The notes below the pieces were generated by a model. It was not told where the DNA came from and did no database searches. It saw nothing but the letters and a program-made list of their open reading frames with translations. Source: Erythroxylum novogranatense (Eukaryota > Streptophyta > Magnoliopsida > Malpighiales > Erythroxylaceae). Taken from it: a stretch of DNA of 64,000 nt. Shown piece by piece: positions 1-10,526 of this stretch. How positions within the stretch are numbered: the stretch's first letter is position 1; each line of letters starts with the position of its first letter. The stretch lies in NCBI GenBank assembly GCA_029891385.1, contig CM057227.1, forward strand, positions 61,071,567 to 61,135,566, in the 5' to 3' direction. Position numbers and translations under genes: made by a program.

Positions 1-1310
1 ATTGTCTCCTCATATGCTCCTCTGTCTCCCATGTTGCTTCTTCAGTTCAGTGGTTTCTTCAAAGGACTTTTACCAATGGAATGACCCTGTTCCTCAACTG
101 CTTGATCTGCGATCCTACAATCTTGATCGGCTCCTCAACATAGCTTAAGTTACTAGCAACCTCAATCTCCTGAGTCGGTATCACATGTGTCGAATCCGAT
201 TGGTATCTTCGAAGTATACTCACATGAAACACATTATGCAATTGAGACATCTCATTCGGTAAGGCCAACTTATAGTCCAGAGGTCCTATCCTCTCAATGA
301 TCTCACAAGGACCAATGTACCTAGGGCTCAATTTGCCTTTTTTACCGAATCTCAAAACTCCCCTCCAGGGTGACACTCTCAAGAATACTTTGTCTCCCAC
401 ATTATACTCCATATCACGTTGACGTTGATCCATATAACTCTTTTGTCTATCTTGAGCTACTTTAATTTGACTTCGGATCAACTTTACTTTATCAACGGTA
501 TCTTGTATCAACTCTGGGCCTTCCACCACTCTCAAGCCCTCTTCATCCCAATACAATGGCGACCGATATTTTCTACCATACAGTGCCTCTTACGATGCCA
601 TTCCGATACTACTGTGGTAATGATTGTTGTAGGCAAACTCTATCAATGCCATATATTGATCCCAAGCTCCTCTAAACTCCAATACACAAGCTCTGAGCAT
701 ATCCTCAACAGTCTTTATTGTCCTCTCACTTTGTCCATCTGTCTGAGGATGAAATGCTGTACTGAAGTTTAGCTTGGTACCTATAGCAGACTGTAAACTC
801 CTTCAGAACCTCGAAGTAAATCTGAGATTCTTGTCTGATACTATGGACACTGGAATCCTGTGCAATCTCACCACCTCATTTACATATTTCTGGGCTAACT
901 AATCAAGTGAGTTATTCTCTCTCACTGGTAAAAAGTGGGTTGATTTAGTCAACCGATCCACTATGACCCATATAGCATCATGTTGCCTCGGAGTCTTTGG
1001 CAAACCCATGATAAAGTCCATAGTGATCCGTTCCCATTTCCACTCTAGAATGGGAAATGAATGTAACTTCCCTACTGGAGCTTGGTGCTCAGCCTTGACT
1101 TGTTGACAAGCCATACATCTAGATACATATTCTGCCACTTGATTCTTCATTCCAGGCCACCAAAAATGTTGCTTCAATGTGTTTTACATCTTGGTAGTAC
1201 CAGGATGCATAGCATTGGTGGTCATATGAGCATCCTCAAGAATCTCTTTCCTCAGATCATCTACATTAGGCACACACAACCTATGTCTCAACCACAAAGT
1301 GTCATCCCTC
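1..1310 (-). pseudogene. pol: Integrase plus chromodomain of element A, broken
   Basis: This is the C-terminal part of a gypsy polyprotein. The integrase inserts retroelement cDNA, and the chromodomain is thought to steer it to histone marks. The zinc-binding part ([12 protein letters not shown]) lies near 1095-1130. The first catalytic Asp sits in TMDFIMGLP near 1010. The third catalytic residue is in TDGQSERTI near 720-750. The second motif reads VSDKNLRF instead of the usual SDRDPRF. The C-terminal KLSPRYIGPCEI and HNVFHVSILRR motifs fall at 200-350. Chromodomain residues EEATWETEEHM run to the window edge at 1-45. A stop near 899 and a frameshift near 57 break the frame. Confidence 0.88.
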
Positions 1311-2253
1311 AACTCAAACTAAAAATCCGGATTTGCCTTCACTTTCTCTATAAGCTTTACCATATCAGGATCTTTCTCTTGGACCTTTTTGATTCTGTCA
1401 TGCAGCATTGATCTCAACTTCAAAGTAGCGATCAAGGCCCTATCCTGCTTTAGATTCAACTCCCCATTTAGAGCTCTCAAGTGAATCAGATTAGGTAACC
1501 TCGATAACTGAATCTGAGCTGCACTAATATTAGACTTCCTGCTCAAAGCATCTGCCACCACATTAGCTTTCCCCGGGTGGCATTCAATAGTGCAGTCATA
1601 ATCCTTCAGTGACTCAATCCATCTTCTCTGTCTCAAGTTCAACTCTTTCTAACTCAGTAAATATCTCAAACTCTTATGATCTGTGTATATCTGAAAGTCT
1701 CTCCATACAAATGACGTCTCCAAATCTTTAGAGAAAATACAACTGTAGCTAGCTCTAAATAATGTACTGGATAATTGATCTCGTGAGAAATTAATTGTCT
1801 CGATGCATAGGCGATCACCTTGCCATGCACACATCCTAAACCTTGATGTGACGCATCACTGTACACCACATAACCTCCAGTACTCGATGGAATAGTCAAC
1901 ACTGGTGCAGTAGTCACCGATGTTTCAACTCCTCAAAACTCTTCTGACACTCCTCACTCCATCTAAACACTACATCCTTCCTCAGAAGTTTAGTCAGAGG
2001 GGCCGAGATCAGAGAAAACCCCTCGACAAATCTTCGATAATATCCAGCCAATCCTAGGAAGCTTCGGATCTCTGATACATTTCTCGGAACTTCTTAATTC
2101 ATCACTGCCTCTATCTTCTTTAGATCTATCTGTATGTCATCTCCAGTCACTATATGTCCCAGAAATACTACCTGATCTAGCCAAAATTCACACTTACTGA
2201 ATTTGGCATACAACTGCTTCTCTCTTATAATCTATAAAATAATTCTCAAATGA
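1311..2253 (-). pseudogene. pol: RNase H and RT C-terminal part of element A, broken
   Basis: RNase H residues [14 protein letters not shown] are near 1830-1880 and YASRQL near 1790. After a short gap comes [14 protein letters not shown] near 1610, the usual tether between RNase H and integrase. A three-codon loss after GLGCV and a stop near 1649 (CAG to TAG in the QKELNLRQ motif) disable it. From about 1920 to 2253 the RT thumb and connection segment (FCLG/GHIV-type residues, KKIEAVMN) can still be read. The catalytic FIDD part of RT is missing, cut off at the junction with element B. Confidence 0.85.
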
Positions 2254-2255
2254 TC

Positions 2256-3469
2256 AGCATTACAAATGATCTGTAAAATAATTACGTTTTTAAGGTATTT
2301 TGATGTGTTTGCTAGTGTTTCAGGGTTAACATTAAAGAATGGAGAAGTTTCGGAGACATTAACAACAGCTTACGATCGTGGCATGTTAGGCCACGATCTT
2401 GACAAAAGGCTCAAAAGTGGCCAACAATCGTGGCCTTTATTTGGAAAATGTGCAGACACTCAAGAACGTTAAGTTTGAGAGATTTTTTGAACCTTTCGAA
2501 CCCTGGAAAAACCATAGAGTCACCCAAAAACATGAAGAAGTATAAAAAGAACATAAATAAGAGGGAGAATGGAGCTTTTGCATTAGCCACCTTGAGAAAC
2601 CCTACCAAGGAATCATTGAGAGATAGAGGAAAAAAAGAAGGAAGAGAGAAGAGGAGAAAAAACTGACTCGACGTACTTCTCAAATCAGGAGGTTTCCCAA
2701 CATCGCTGCCTCCCATTATCCATTTAAATTGTATTTTCTTTTTATTTTCAGTTTTATTATTGTATAGAATTGGAATAATAGTAAATGATAGGATCTAGAA
2801 TTCTAAGGATGTTCTAAACACACCATCAAAATTTTATCCATTAATTAATGAAAATTAGATTGTTTGTGTGTTTATTAGATTTATTATGGTTTGATTATAT
2901 GATGGATAATTTGATAATAAACTAAGAGGACGAATCGAATGAAAAACAATTAAATTGGACTAACGACAGTTAGGTGATTTAATAGAAACAAGAATTGAAT
3001 CAAATTGAGAATTTGTAGGAAGAGTGATCTTGCATAGGTTTCCATAGTTTATTAGAGAACTTCAAAGCTAATTAGGTTTTGGATAAGTTATAGATTGAGA
3101 GATTACAACCCTAAGATAGTCTAAAACTAATAATCTGATAATTTATAATAAGTTATGTTAGCGTTAAGGATAGGTAAATTTCCCTTTCTCTCAATTGGTA
3201 GTTTCTTTTGGTTGATTCTTGGGTGTGTTGCAATTACTTAGTAATTAGTATTTCTGTATTTGATTTTTAATTTGAATGATTGAATTACATTTTCATTTTA
3301 GTTTCGTTGCATTTTGAATTTCTGTGAATTGTTTATGGCCTTGGATTTTAGGATTAGATTAGTCCCTCCTTGTGGGATTGACACCTTTCGTACTATGCTA
3401 ACAAACGAAGTGCTTGTAAATTATTGAGGTTTATTAATTAAAAATTACACACAATTAAACACCCAATCA
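2256..3469 (+). repeat. 5' LTR of element B, 5'-truncated
   Basis: It aligns with the 3' LTR from about its 160th base onward (TTGATGTGTTTGCTAGTG at 2298 and 9177) and ends in CCAATCA at 3469, like the 3' LTR end at 10526. The U3 start is missing at the junction with element A. It carries one to two of the CACGATCTTGAC-type units that are more numerous in the 3' LTR. A TATA-like TATAAAAAG lies at 2541-2549. Confidence 0.82.
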
Positions 3470-3476
3470 AGTTTTT

Positions 3477-3493
3477 TGAGCTGTTGTCAAGGA
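3477..3493 (+). other. Primer binding site of element B, decayed
   Basis: Eight bases after the LTR end, TGAGCTGTTGTCAAGGA resembles the plant tRNA-Asp primer site TGGCGCCGTTGCC followed by purines, with one base lost and several transitions. Athila-type elements commonly use this primer. Confidence 0.6.
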
Positions 3494-3707
3494 GGCTATT
3501 AGTTTAGTTTTTTAATCTAAGGCATTTTAGTAAATTTTTAGTTTCTGTTCTTTCTTTCTATTTCTAAATCCGTGCTATTGCATGAATACAATAGTTACGA
3601 GAAGTTTGAGTCATAAAGTTGAAATCTTAGAGCTAGATATCTTTAATTTAAAACGGTCAATTAGGAAAGCTCAAAGTGAAGAAGAAGAAGAAATCGCAAA
3701 AGCAACA

Positions 3708-5320
3708 ATGGCCGAGGAATTTCAATAAGATTTAGATCACGGAGCGAACTAATGACATCAGCAATGAACCCTTATGGATTTTGTGAGACTAGGGTTCAAT
3801 GCAGCTAACGAAAGAGTAGCTAGGCCACCCTTACGAGCAACCTCTTTTGAAATAAAACTAGCCCTTCTAAATATGCTTTTAATAGAATGTGAAACTCTAG
3901 GGATTAATGAGTGAATATCTCTATGCATATATATTAAACTTCTTTGAAATCTACAATACCTTTCGGTATCATCAGATGTTGGAGGATGCGGTAAGAATTA
4001 GGCTCTTCTTTTTTACCCTAAGAGATAGAGCAAAGACCTGGTAACACTCCCTTAACTCAGCCAATGTAACATCCTAGATCATCCGCTCACAGATATTGTC
4101 CGTTTTGGGCCTTGGCTCAGCCAAGCCCTCATAATTTTGCTCTTCCCTCTCTTAGGTAAGACGCCTCTGTAAGGGAGAGGTATTCATATCCTTATAAGGC
4201 GTATTTCATTCTCCTCTCCAACCGATGTGGGATCTCACACTTTTCACCACCCTTAGGGTCGAGCCCACTTTGGGGCCCAGCCTAGTTGGCACAACGATTC
4301 GGGTACTGATTCTAATATCACTTGTAACAACCCAAATCACCTGCTCACATATATTATCTACTTTGGGCCTTGAATAGCCAAGTCCTTATGGTTTTGCTCT
4401 TCTCTCTCTTAAGGAAGACGCGTTTGTAAGGGAGAGGTATCTGTACCCTTTTTAGGCGTACTTCATTCCCCTTTCCAATCGATGTGTGATCTCATAGCCA
4501 ATGTCACCACTTGTGATCAACTAGTTCGTGCCCTTTTAAACAAGTATTTTCGCCTTACTAAGGCCATGAAGATTATCAAGGAGATTACCAACTTCTAGTA
4601 AAGTTACAAGGATTCAATTTATGAAGTGTGGGAACGATATAAGGACTTGCAATGAAAATGCCCACACTATAACTTACCTAAGGGGTTCTTATTGCAAACA
4701 TTATATAATGGAGTAACCCCAAATAGGAGAGGCATGATTAATGCAGCTTCATAAGGATCACTAATGAGAAAGACAATAGATGAAGTAAAAGAGCTGATAG
4801 AGAAGATGGCGAGTAATAGCTGCCTATGGACGAATGAGCGAAGTAGAAAACCCACTACCTTCTAAGAACAAAAAAGAGATATAGTTGTTGTTCAAATGGT
4901 AGAGATGCAGGCTAAAATTAACAACTTAACTCAACAACTCAACAACATGAAGGCTTCATCCTCAATTTTGGCAAAATCCATACAACTAAAGTGTGAACTC
5001 TATGAATAGATGGACTATGATACGGTGGAGGACAATTCAAACCGCAAGGACAACCAGGTTTCCAACAAGATAAATTGAGCTCAATGGAATCCAAGTTGGA
5101 TAGGATTTTAGATAAAATTGGAGGCATGGAGGATGCATATAAGAGGCTTGAAAGCAAGTCCAAGCAAGTCACTAAGAACCACGCCTCTTCAATACATAAT
5201 CTGAAGGTCTACGTAGGTCAACTAGCAGAGGCAATTTTAACTCAAAATGCAGGAACCCTTCCAAGGAATACTGAATCTAACCCAAAGGAATGGATCATGG
5301 CCATTACTCATACCTAATAA
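3708..5320 (+). pseudogene. gag: Athila-like gag of element B, interrupted by a TRIM
   Basis: Gag would form the particle shell. The likely start is the ATG at 3708 (MAEEFQ), stopped after six codons. LFFFTLRDRAKTW at 4000-4040 is the conserved Athila/Tat gag core. Reading resumes after the inserted TRIM at 4502 with DQLVRALLNKYF, then VWERYKDLQ and LQTLYNGV near 4630-4710 and LRNLE-like residues (IHNLKVYVGQLAEAI, GTLPRNTESNPKE) at 5200-5290. At least six in-frame stops are present. No CCHC knuckle is seen, which is normal for Athila gag. Confidence 0.8.
4065..4496 (-). mobile_element. TRIM (miniature LTR element) inserted in gag of B
   Basis: A 432-bp unit has two direct terminal repeats of about 175 bp (4065-4239 and 4323-4496), each starting TGTAACA and ending GATCTCA. 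It is flanked by a perfect 5-bp duplication GCCAA at 4060-4064 and 4497-4501. Read on the minus strand, the 83-bp interior begins two bases after the LTR with TGATATTAGAAT. This is the initiator-Met primer site TGGTATCAGAGC with four transitions. It ends with a purine-rich stretch before the second LTR. Precise removal restores the gag reading. It is non-coding, and such elements rely on proteins of other LTR retrotransposons. Confidence 0.88.
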
Positions 5321-5599
5321 AAGAAACTCAAATATATGAAAGAAGATGGAGAAAATGGAGAAGGATAAGCAGTTATGAAATTCCTTCCAAATGAGCTCGT
5401 AATTAAGCCAATTAAGGAACCTAAAATTCCATACCCTTTCCTAGCTCAATGGAAGTGATATTCAAGTAAGGCAACAAGGAATTCTAAGGAGGTTAAATTA
5501 AACAATGTTGAGGACATAATGAAACAACTGTAAATGAGGCTCATACTAAGGCAATCAATCAAGTAGAAGGTTAAAAAGTGGATAGTAAAAGAAAAACCT

Positions 5600-6060
5600 A
5601 ATATAGTATAAAAGAATGAGGACCCAGGTGATTTTTACCTTCCTTGCAGTATCAATGGAGTTAAAATAGATAGGCCATTCACAAATTTGGGAGTGAGTAT
5701 TACTATGATGCCCTACGCATTTAGTCAAAAATTGGGGTTAGAAGAGTTAGAACCCACTACAATGGTAGTAAAGATGGCAGACAAAACAGTTCATTAACTG
5801 AAGGGGATTATTAAGGATATGCAAGTACAAATCGATATATTTACCTTCCCTACAGAAATATTGGATATTGGAGAAGATGTGAAAACTCCTATCATCCTTA
5901 GACAACCATTATTGGCCACTGCTCGCTCAATACTTCACATTGATGGGGGTGAACTAACTTTGAGGGTTAAAGAGCATCAAATAACCTTCATTGTGTCGAA
6001 GAAAGACATTAGTTCTCCCTTACTTCCAACTAACATCAAAGAAACTAAACCTCGAGGATA
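5600..6060 (+). pseudogene. pol: Aspartic protease domain of element B, broken
   Basis: This is retropepsin-like protease in the Athila layout. DPGDFYLPCSI at about 5620 precedes the active-site segment, where the expected LCDLGASI motif reads FTNLGVSI; the catalytic Asp is lost. Downstream come QKLGLEELEPTT, ADKTVH, IILRQPLLATARSI (normally LGRPFLATG) and GELTLRV. The last 80 codons (5819-6061) remain open, but the upstream part has stops at about 5797 and earlier. It would have cut the gag-pol precursor. Confidence 0.8.
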
Positions 6061-6690
6061 ATGGGAAGATATTGAGGATCCTAAAAATCCATTTAGAAAG
6101 AAACGATCATGGAGGAGAAGGAGAAGGGAGGTGAAGCAAAAGGAAGGTGGAATCTAAGACATGGTAGCTCATGTACAAATTGTAAGATCAATGACTATGT
6201 TACCATTGCTTGATTCATGGGAGGTAACCTATGAATTGTTAATGTCAATTTATTTCCTTTGACATTTAGATAGTTTGGAATTCATAATGAGGTTATTTCA
6301 TTTCCAAAAAAGGTCAGGAGGGTATAAGACTTTGACATGAGTTAGATGATTGAGGAAGTAAGCAAAAAGAAAGGTGAAAGAGCTATGAAAGAGTTAGGAA
6401 GTGATCTTGGGAATGTGTAGAAGGACAAAAGAAGAAAAAAATTAGAAACTGGTGAAAATATTGCAGGCCACTATCGTGGCTTGTGGCAAGGTAAAACTAT
6501 CCACTTGATTTTTAACTAGAATTTTTACTATTTTACCCTTCATTCACCTATATATTCATTCTTACTTCATTTTTCACTCACTTTCATTTTAAATTTATCT
6601 CTCTAAGTTTAGAATTTCCAAACGCTCTCACTTCTCTCTAATCAAATTCCAAAATTCCCTTTTATTCCAACCTTCACCTACTTACAATCC
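6061..6690 (+). other. Gap of element B where RT and integrase should be
   Basis: No reverse transcriptase, RNase H or integrase motif can be read in any frame. A run of basic residues follows protease and the rest is AT-rich. The sequence GGCCACTATCGTGGC near 6470 echoes the CACGATCGTGG units of the LTR. The segment between protease and the ORF1-like gene looks like the result of an internal deletion. Confidence 0.6.
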
Positions 6691-6693
6691 AGT

Positions 6694-7789
6694 ATGCCGC
6701 GCATTAACCAATCAACGAAGTGCATCTGATCATTGGGATGGAATCAAGTCTCGAGCCAAGGGCAAAGGAAGAGGGCGGCAGATTTCAGAACACCCTTCCT
6801 AATCTACACAAAGGAGGAACATATTCGTTTCCAATCCCTTAATGTTAAACAATTAGTAGTCCCAAAATATTTGATTTTCATACACTTGATAGGCTAGAAT
6901 TGTTAGATAGGTTAGAGAATCTAATAGAAATAATTCAATAGGCCAAGTTTATACACTTCCAATATCCCATTTACCAGGAACTGACTTTTGAATTCTTCAC
7001 TTCCCTTTATTTTGAACCTAGTAACCTTAAGGAATTGTGGTTTAGATTGTAGGGATGAACTTATGAGCTAAATATTGAAATTATGTGTGATACTTTTGGG
7101 TTCCACGAATCTTTCATTATCAAACAGAATGGTGATTTTCGTGTTTCTCATTATTGGAAGGAACTCATTAGGTTAGAGCAATTTGATACTAAGAATGCCT
7201 ACAAAAACATCATACGAACCCATGATCACTTGTTATTGCATAAATTCATGTGTCAATTGGTTTTTCACAAATCAAAAACCAACAAGTTCTCAGCAAAGAA
7301 ACTTTTTCTATTGTGGTGCATGGATCACAGCATCCTAGTGTGCACCTCCACACATGTGCTGAATCCTATTGTTATGACTCTATGTAAAAGGAGCAACAAT
7401 TTGGGTATAGGTTATTTGGTGTCCGCTATTGTTGAGTACTATGGTGTGGATTGTAGTGGATTAACCATCTACCTCCCTGATTTCCTAAATCGCCATCATT
7501 TGCGGCGTGATGAAATCCTCAAGTCCCATAAAATGAAACTACGAGGCATTGGCCAAAAGACTTGTGTGAAGATCAGGGCTAGTTAGGTGAGTTCTAACAT
7601 AACTCTACCTCAGCAGGTAGAAGAGGACTCGACTACTGAGGAGTCTGAAGAGGAAGAAGACACAGAAGAACCTGGTCACAAGAAAGTGCTTGATACAATC
7701 TCTACCAACACCAAGTTGATTGCAAATACACTTACGAAGAACTCTATAAGGATAAAGGAGATGGCCCGCACACAACGATGCCAGAGCTA
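6694..7789 (+). pseudogene. ATHILA ORF1-family gene of element B (env-position ORF)
   Basis: The gene lies after pol and before the 3' LTR, where Athila elements carry their extra ORF. A start MPRINQ at 6694 is followed by a stop-rich stretch, then ELTFEFFTSLYFE near 6980 and an open 167-codon part at 7083-7586. This has the family's DTFGF, SHYWKELI, IRTHDHLLLHKFMCQLVF, LFLLWCM and VDCSGLTIYLPDF-type landmarks. An acidic EESEEEEDTEE tail follows at 7630-7680. The role of this family is unknown; an envelope-like role has been proposed for some members. A stop at 7584-7586 and upstream stops make it a pseudogene. Confidence 0.72.
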
Positions 7790-8993
7790 GGATTTACAAT
7801 GTATTCATCACTGCTTCAAGGCTCAAGGCATCCAATTGCCACCGCTGACACCATCCCCCCCCCCTCCATCACTGTGAGATTTTGTTTCTAACCCTTTTCT
7901 TTTAAAATTTAGTCCTTATTTTTGCTTTTGTTTTATTATATTTTATGTTTCTTCTTTCCATATGAGTTTGTTTATCTCCTTCTCACATCGAGGACAATGT
8001 GTTGTTTAAGTGTAGGGAGGGTTGTGTGTTTTGCTTTGAATGTGAATTTTGCATATTGTACGATATTTTTTTTAGGTTGTATATTGTGAATTGTGTGAAT
8101 GTTTCGATAGATTAGATGGAATGAAATTGATTTAATTTTGAACATAATCCATTAGGTTGTGAAGATTCATTAGCTCTCAAAATTAGTGATATGGGTTCTT
8201 TGGCTAAATATGCAAGTTAATTAGGCTTTAGTGTTAGTTTATCACCCTTTATGTTGTCACATTCATTCATAATTTTAGGTCTTTTGACTAAGTAACTTAG
8301 CTAGAATTTTTTCATGAAGATAACTAGCTAAAGCAATAAGGTAGGCATTAATAATAATAATTTAAAGAAGTGTTTGTAATTTTTAAATAAATAATTATTC
8401 CTTTTGCCTTTGGGTTATGAATAGTGCTAATAGCCAGTTGAAAACATGATGTAGCCGAGTAATTGGATCAACACGCATCACAAATGTATGCCTCTATGTC
8501 AAAAGACTATAATGACATTCCAACTGAGCAACTTAATAAAAACATGACTTAGTTGAGTAACCGGATCGACATTCATCACCAATGTTTGCCTCCATATAAA
8601 AAGATTAAGTTCATTTCCATAAAAAAAAAGTAAATTAAAAGATGGTTTCTAATAAAACCTATTGAACTTGTAAGTAGCTTGACTTTTCGTGAAAACGTAC
8701 TTAGGATTAGTTATAAAGTTTGAATAACCAAATAATTATTAATAAGTGTGTATAATTGAAAAGGGTGAATTAATTTGACATTTAAGTTTTGATTAATATG
8801 TATATTTAGTCCAGAGTCCCTAGATGTCAATTTTGCATGTTACTGATTTCGAACAACTTGAATGATTATGTTTAAAATTAAATTTGTTTCATGAAGTTAA
8901 AGCCATTACCTCTTTACTGCATTTTGTTCTGTGTGATTTTTTGTGTTTGTTCTTATGTTTGCTTGAGGACAAGCAAATGATTAAGTGTGGGGA
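7790..8993 (+). other. 3' untranslated interior and polypurine tract of element B
   Basis: No gene is visible. CGAGGACAATGTGTTGTTTAAGTGTAGGGAGG near 7988 is the block that follows the last ORF in Athila-like elements. A second GAGGACAAGC block and the purine tract GTGTGGGGA end exactly at 8993, one base before the 3' LTR. Between them are two diverged direct copies of about 98 bp (from 8442 and from 8540) sharing AAACATGA, GAGTAA, GGATC and CATCAC. Confidence 0.65.
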
Positions 8994-9239
8994 TGTTGAT
9001 AAGTGTAAATTGCATCGTGTTTTAGGGCTTAGTTTGGTATATGTTTAATTGTTCATTCAATCATTTAGTATGTGTTTAGGTTAGAATTGTATTAGTTTGT
9101 TAATTATTTAGGTTTTAAGTGTTTTATAGGTTAGTATAAGTCTTTGAGCTTAAATATTATATTTTTGAGGTACCTTGATGTGTTTGCTAGTGTTTCATGG
9201 TCAACATCAAAGAATGGAGAACTTTTAGAGACATTCGGG

Positions 9240-9430
9240 CTGAAACAACGGCCCACAATTGTGGTATGTAAGGCCACGATCAAGATAGAAGCACCAGTGT
9301 TGGCCCACAATCGTGGCCTGCATGCCACAATCATGACAGAAGCGCAAGGAACAGCCTACGATCATGGCTTGTATGCCAGGATCTTGACAGAAGGCTTAGA
9401 TGTGGCAGGCCATGGTTGTCGCCTGCGTTG
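9240..9430 (+). repeat. CACGATCGTGG-type tandem block in the B LTR
   Basis: About four imperfect units of 50-60 bp read approximately CCCACAATCGTGGCCTGNATGCC followed by ACNATCNTGACAGAAGC. Each contains partial dyads around ATCGTGG and CACGAT. The 5' LTR has only about two units (2368-2445), so the copy number changed after insertion or during replication. Confidence 0.65.
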
Positions 9431-9529
9431 AGCAAATGCACAATCACTTAATAATGTCAAGTTTTGAGGGATTTTTTTGAGCTTTTCAAACCTTGAAAAA
9501 ACCCTAGAATCACCCAAAACATGAAAAAG

Positions 9530-9538
9530 TATAAAAAG
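9530..9538 (+). promoter_or_regulatory. TATA-like box of the B LTR
   Basis: TATAAAAAG lies in the same place in both LTRs (2541-2549 and 9530-9538), a little downstream of the repeated block and in the middle of the LTR. This is where an LTR core promoter is expected. The assignment rests on sequence and position only. Confidence 0.4.
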
Positions 9539-10526
9539 AACATAAAGAAGAGGCAGGAGGTAGCTTTTGCATCAACCACCTTAAGAAACCCCAGAGAGGA
9601 ATCGTCGAGAGATAAAGGAAAAGAAGAAGGAAGAAATCATAGGAGAAGAAGCTAACTTAACATACTTCTCAAATCAGGAGGTTTCCTAACGTCGCTGCCT
9701 CCCATCATCCATTTAGCATGTATTTCCTATTTATTTTCAGTTTTATTATTATATATAATTGAAATAACAGTTGATGATAGGATCTAGCTTGTTGAGGATG
9801 TTCTAAATTCACCTTTGAAATTTTATTCTTGAATTAACGAAAATTTAATTGTTTATGTGTTTATTGGATTTTTTGTGGTTTGATTCTATGATTGCATAAT
9901 TCGATAACAAATTGAAAGGATGAATCAAATGAAAATTGATTAAATTGAACTAACAAGAGTTAGGTGATTTAAAAGAAACAGGAATTGAATCAGATTGAGA
10001 ATTTGTGTGAAGGGAGATCTTAGATAGGTTTTCGATAGTTTATTACAGAACCTCAGAGCTAATTAGGGTTTTGGATAAGTTGTGAATTAAGAGATTGCAA
10101 CTTCCAAAATCTAATTGGGGTTTATGATTTAGGGTTAGTGGTTATAACTTGAGAGAGAGTAATCAACCTTAGGATAATCTAGAACCAACAATCCAATAAT
10201 TCAAAATCAGTTAGGTTAGTATTAACAATAGGAAAATTTCCCTTTCCCTTAATTAATAAATTTTTTGGTTGATTCTTGGGTTTGTTGCATTTTCTTATTA
10301 ATTAGTATTTTCGTATTTGATTCTTAATTTGAGTGATTAAATTAAATTCTCATTTTAGTTTCGTTACATTTTGAATTTCTGTGATTTGTTTCTAGCCATA
10401 AATTTTAGGATTATATTAGTCCCTCCTTGTGGGATCTACACCTTTGGTACTATGCTAAAGAATCATGCGCTTGTGGATTATCGAGTTTTATTAATTAAAA
10501 CTTATACATAACCAAACCACCAATCA

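Larger units (their letters stand above)
1..2253 (-). mobile_element. Element A: Tekay-type chromovirus fragment
   Basis: On the minus strand this stretch reads RT C-terminus, RNase H, integrase, then chromodomain toward position 1, which is the domain order of Ty3/gypsy chromoviruses. Its protein fragments closely match those of element G at 54464-55720, so A and G belong to one family. No LTR is visible. The 3' LTR would lie left of the window, and the gag side ends abruptly near 2253, where an Athila-like LTR begins. Several stops and frameshifts show that it is dead. Confidence 0.9.
2256..10526 (+). mobile_element. Element B: Athila-like Ty3/gypsy retrotransposon, non-autonomous
   Basis: Two related LTRs (2256-3469 and 8994-10526) flank an interior with a tRNA-Asp-type primer site, Athila-like gag, a protease and, after a large coding gap, an ATHILA ORF1-like gene. 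Just before the 3' LTR is the GAGGACAAGC...TTAAGTGTGGGGA block typical of Athila/Tat elements. RT, RNase H and integrase are absent: only about 600 bp separate protease from the later ORF, where 3 kb would be expected. The first roughly 150 bp of the 5' LTR are lost. A TRIM interrupts gag. The 3' flank is gag of element C, so B probably inserted into C before the left side was deleted. Confidence 0.85.
8994..10526 (+). repeat. 3' LTR of element B
   Basis: A 1533-bp terminal repeat starts TGTTGATAAG directly after the polypurine tract and ends CACCAATCA. It matches the 5' LTR over its whole surviving length, including GAGGTTTCCTAACGTCGCTG near 9678. Promoter-like TATAAAAAG is at 9530-9538. A block of repeated CACGATCNTGAC units lies at 9240-9430. 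The flank after 10526 is gag of element C. Confidence 0.82.

Noticed and set aside
7083..7586. Free-standing host gene of 167 codons
   Set aside because: Position between Athila protease and 3' LTR, and the family landmarks, identify it as the ATHILA ORF1-like gene of element B.
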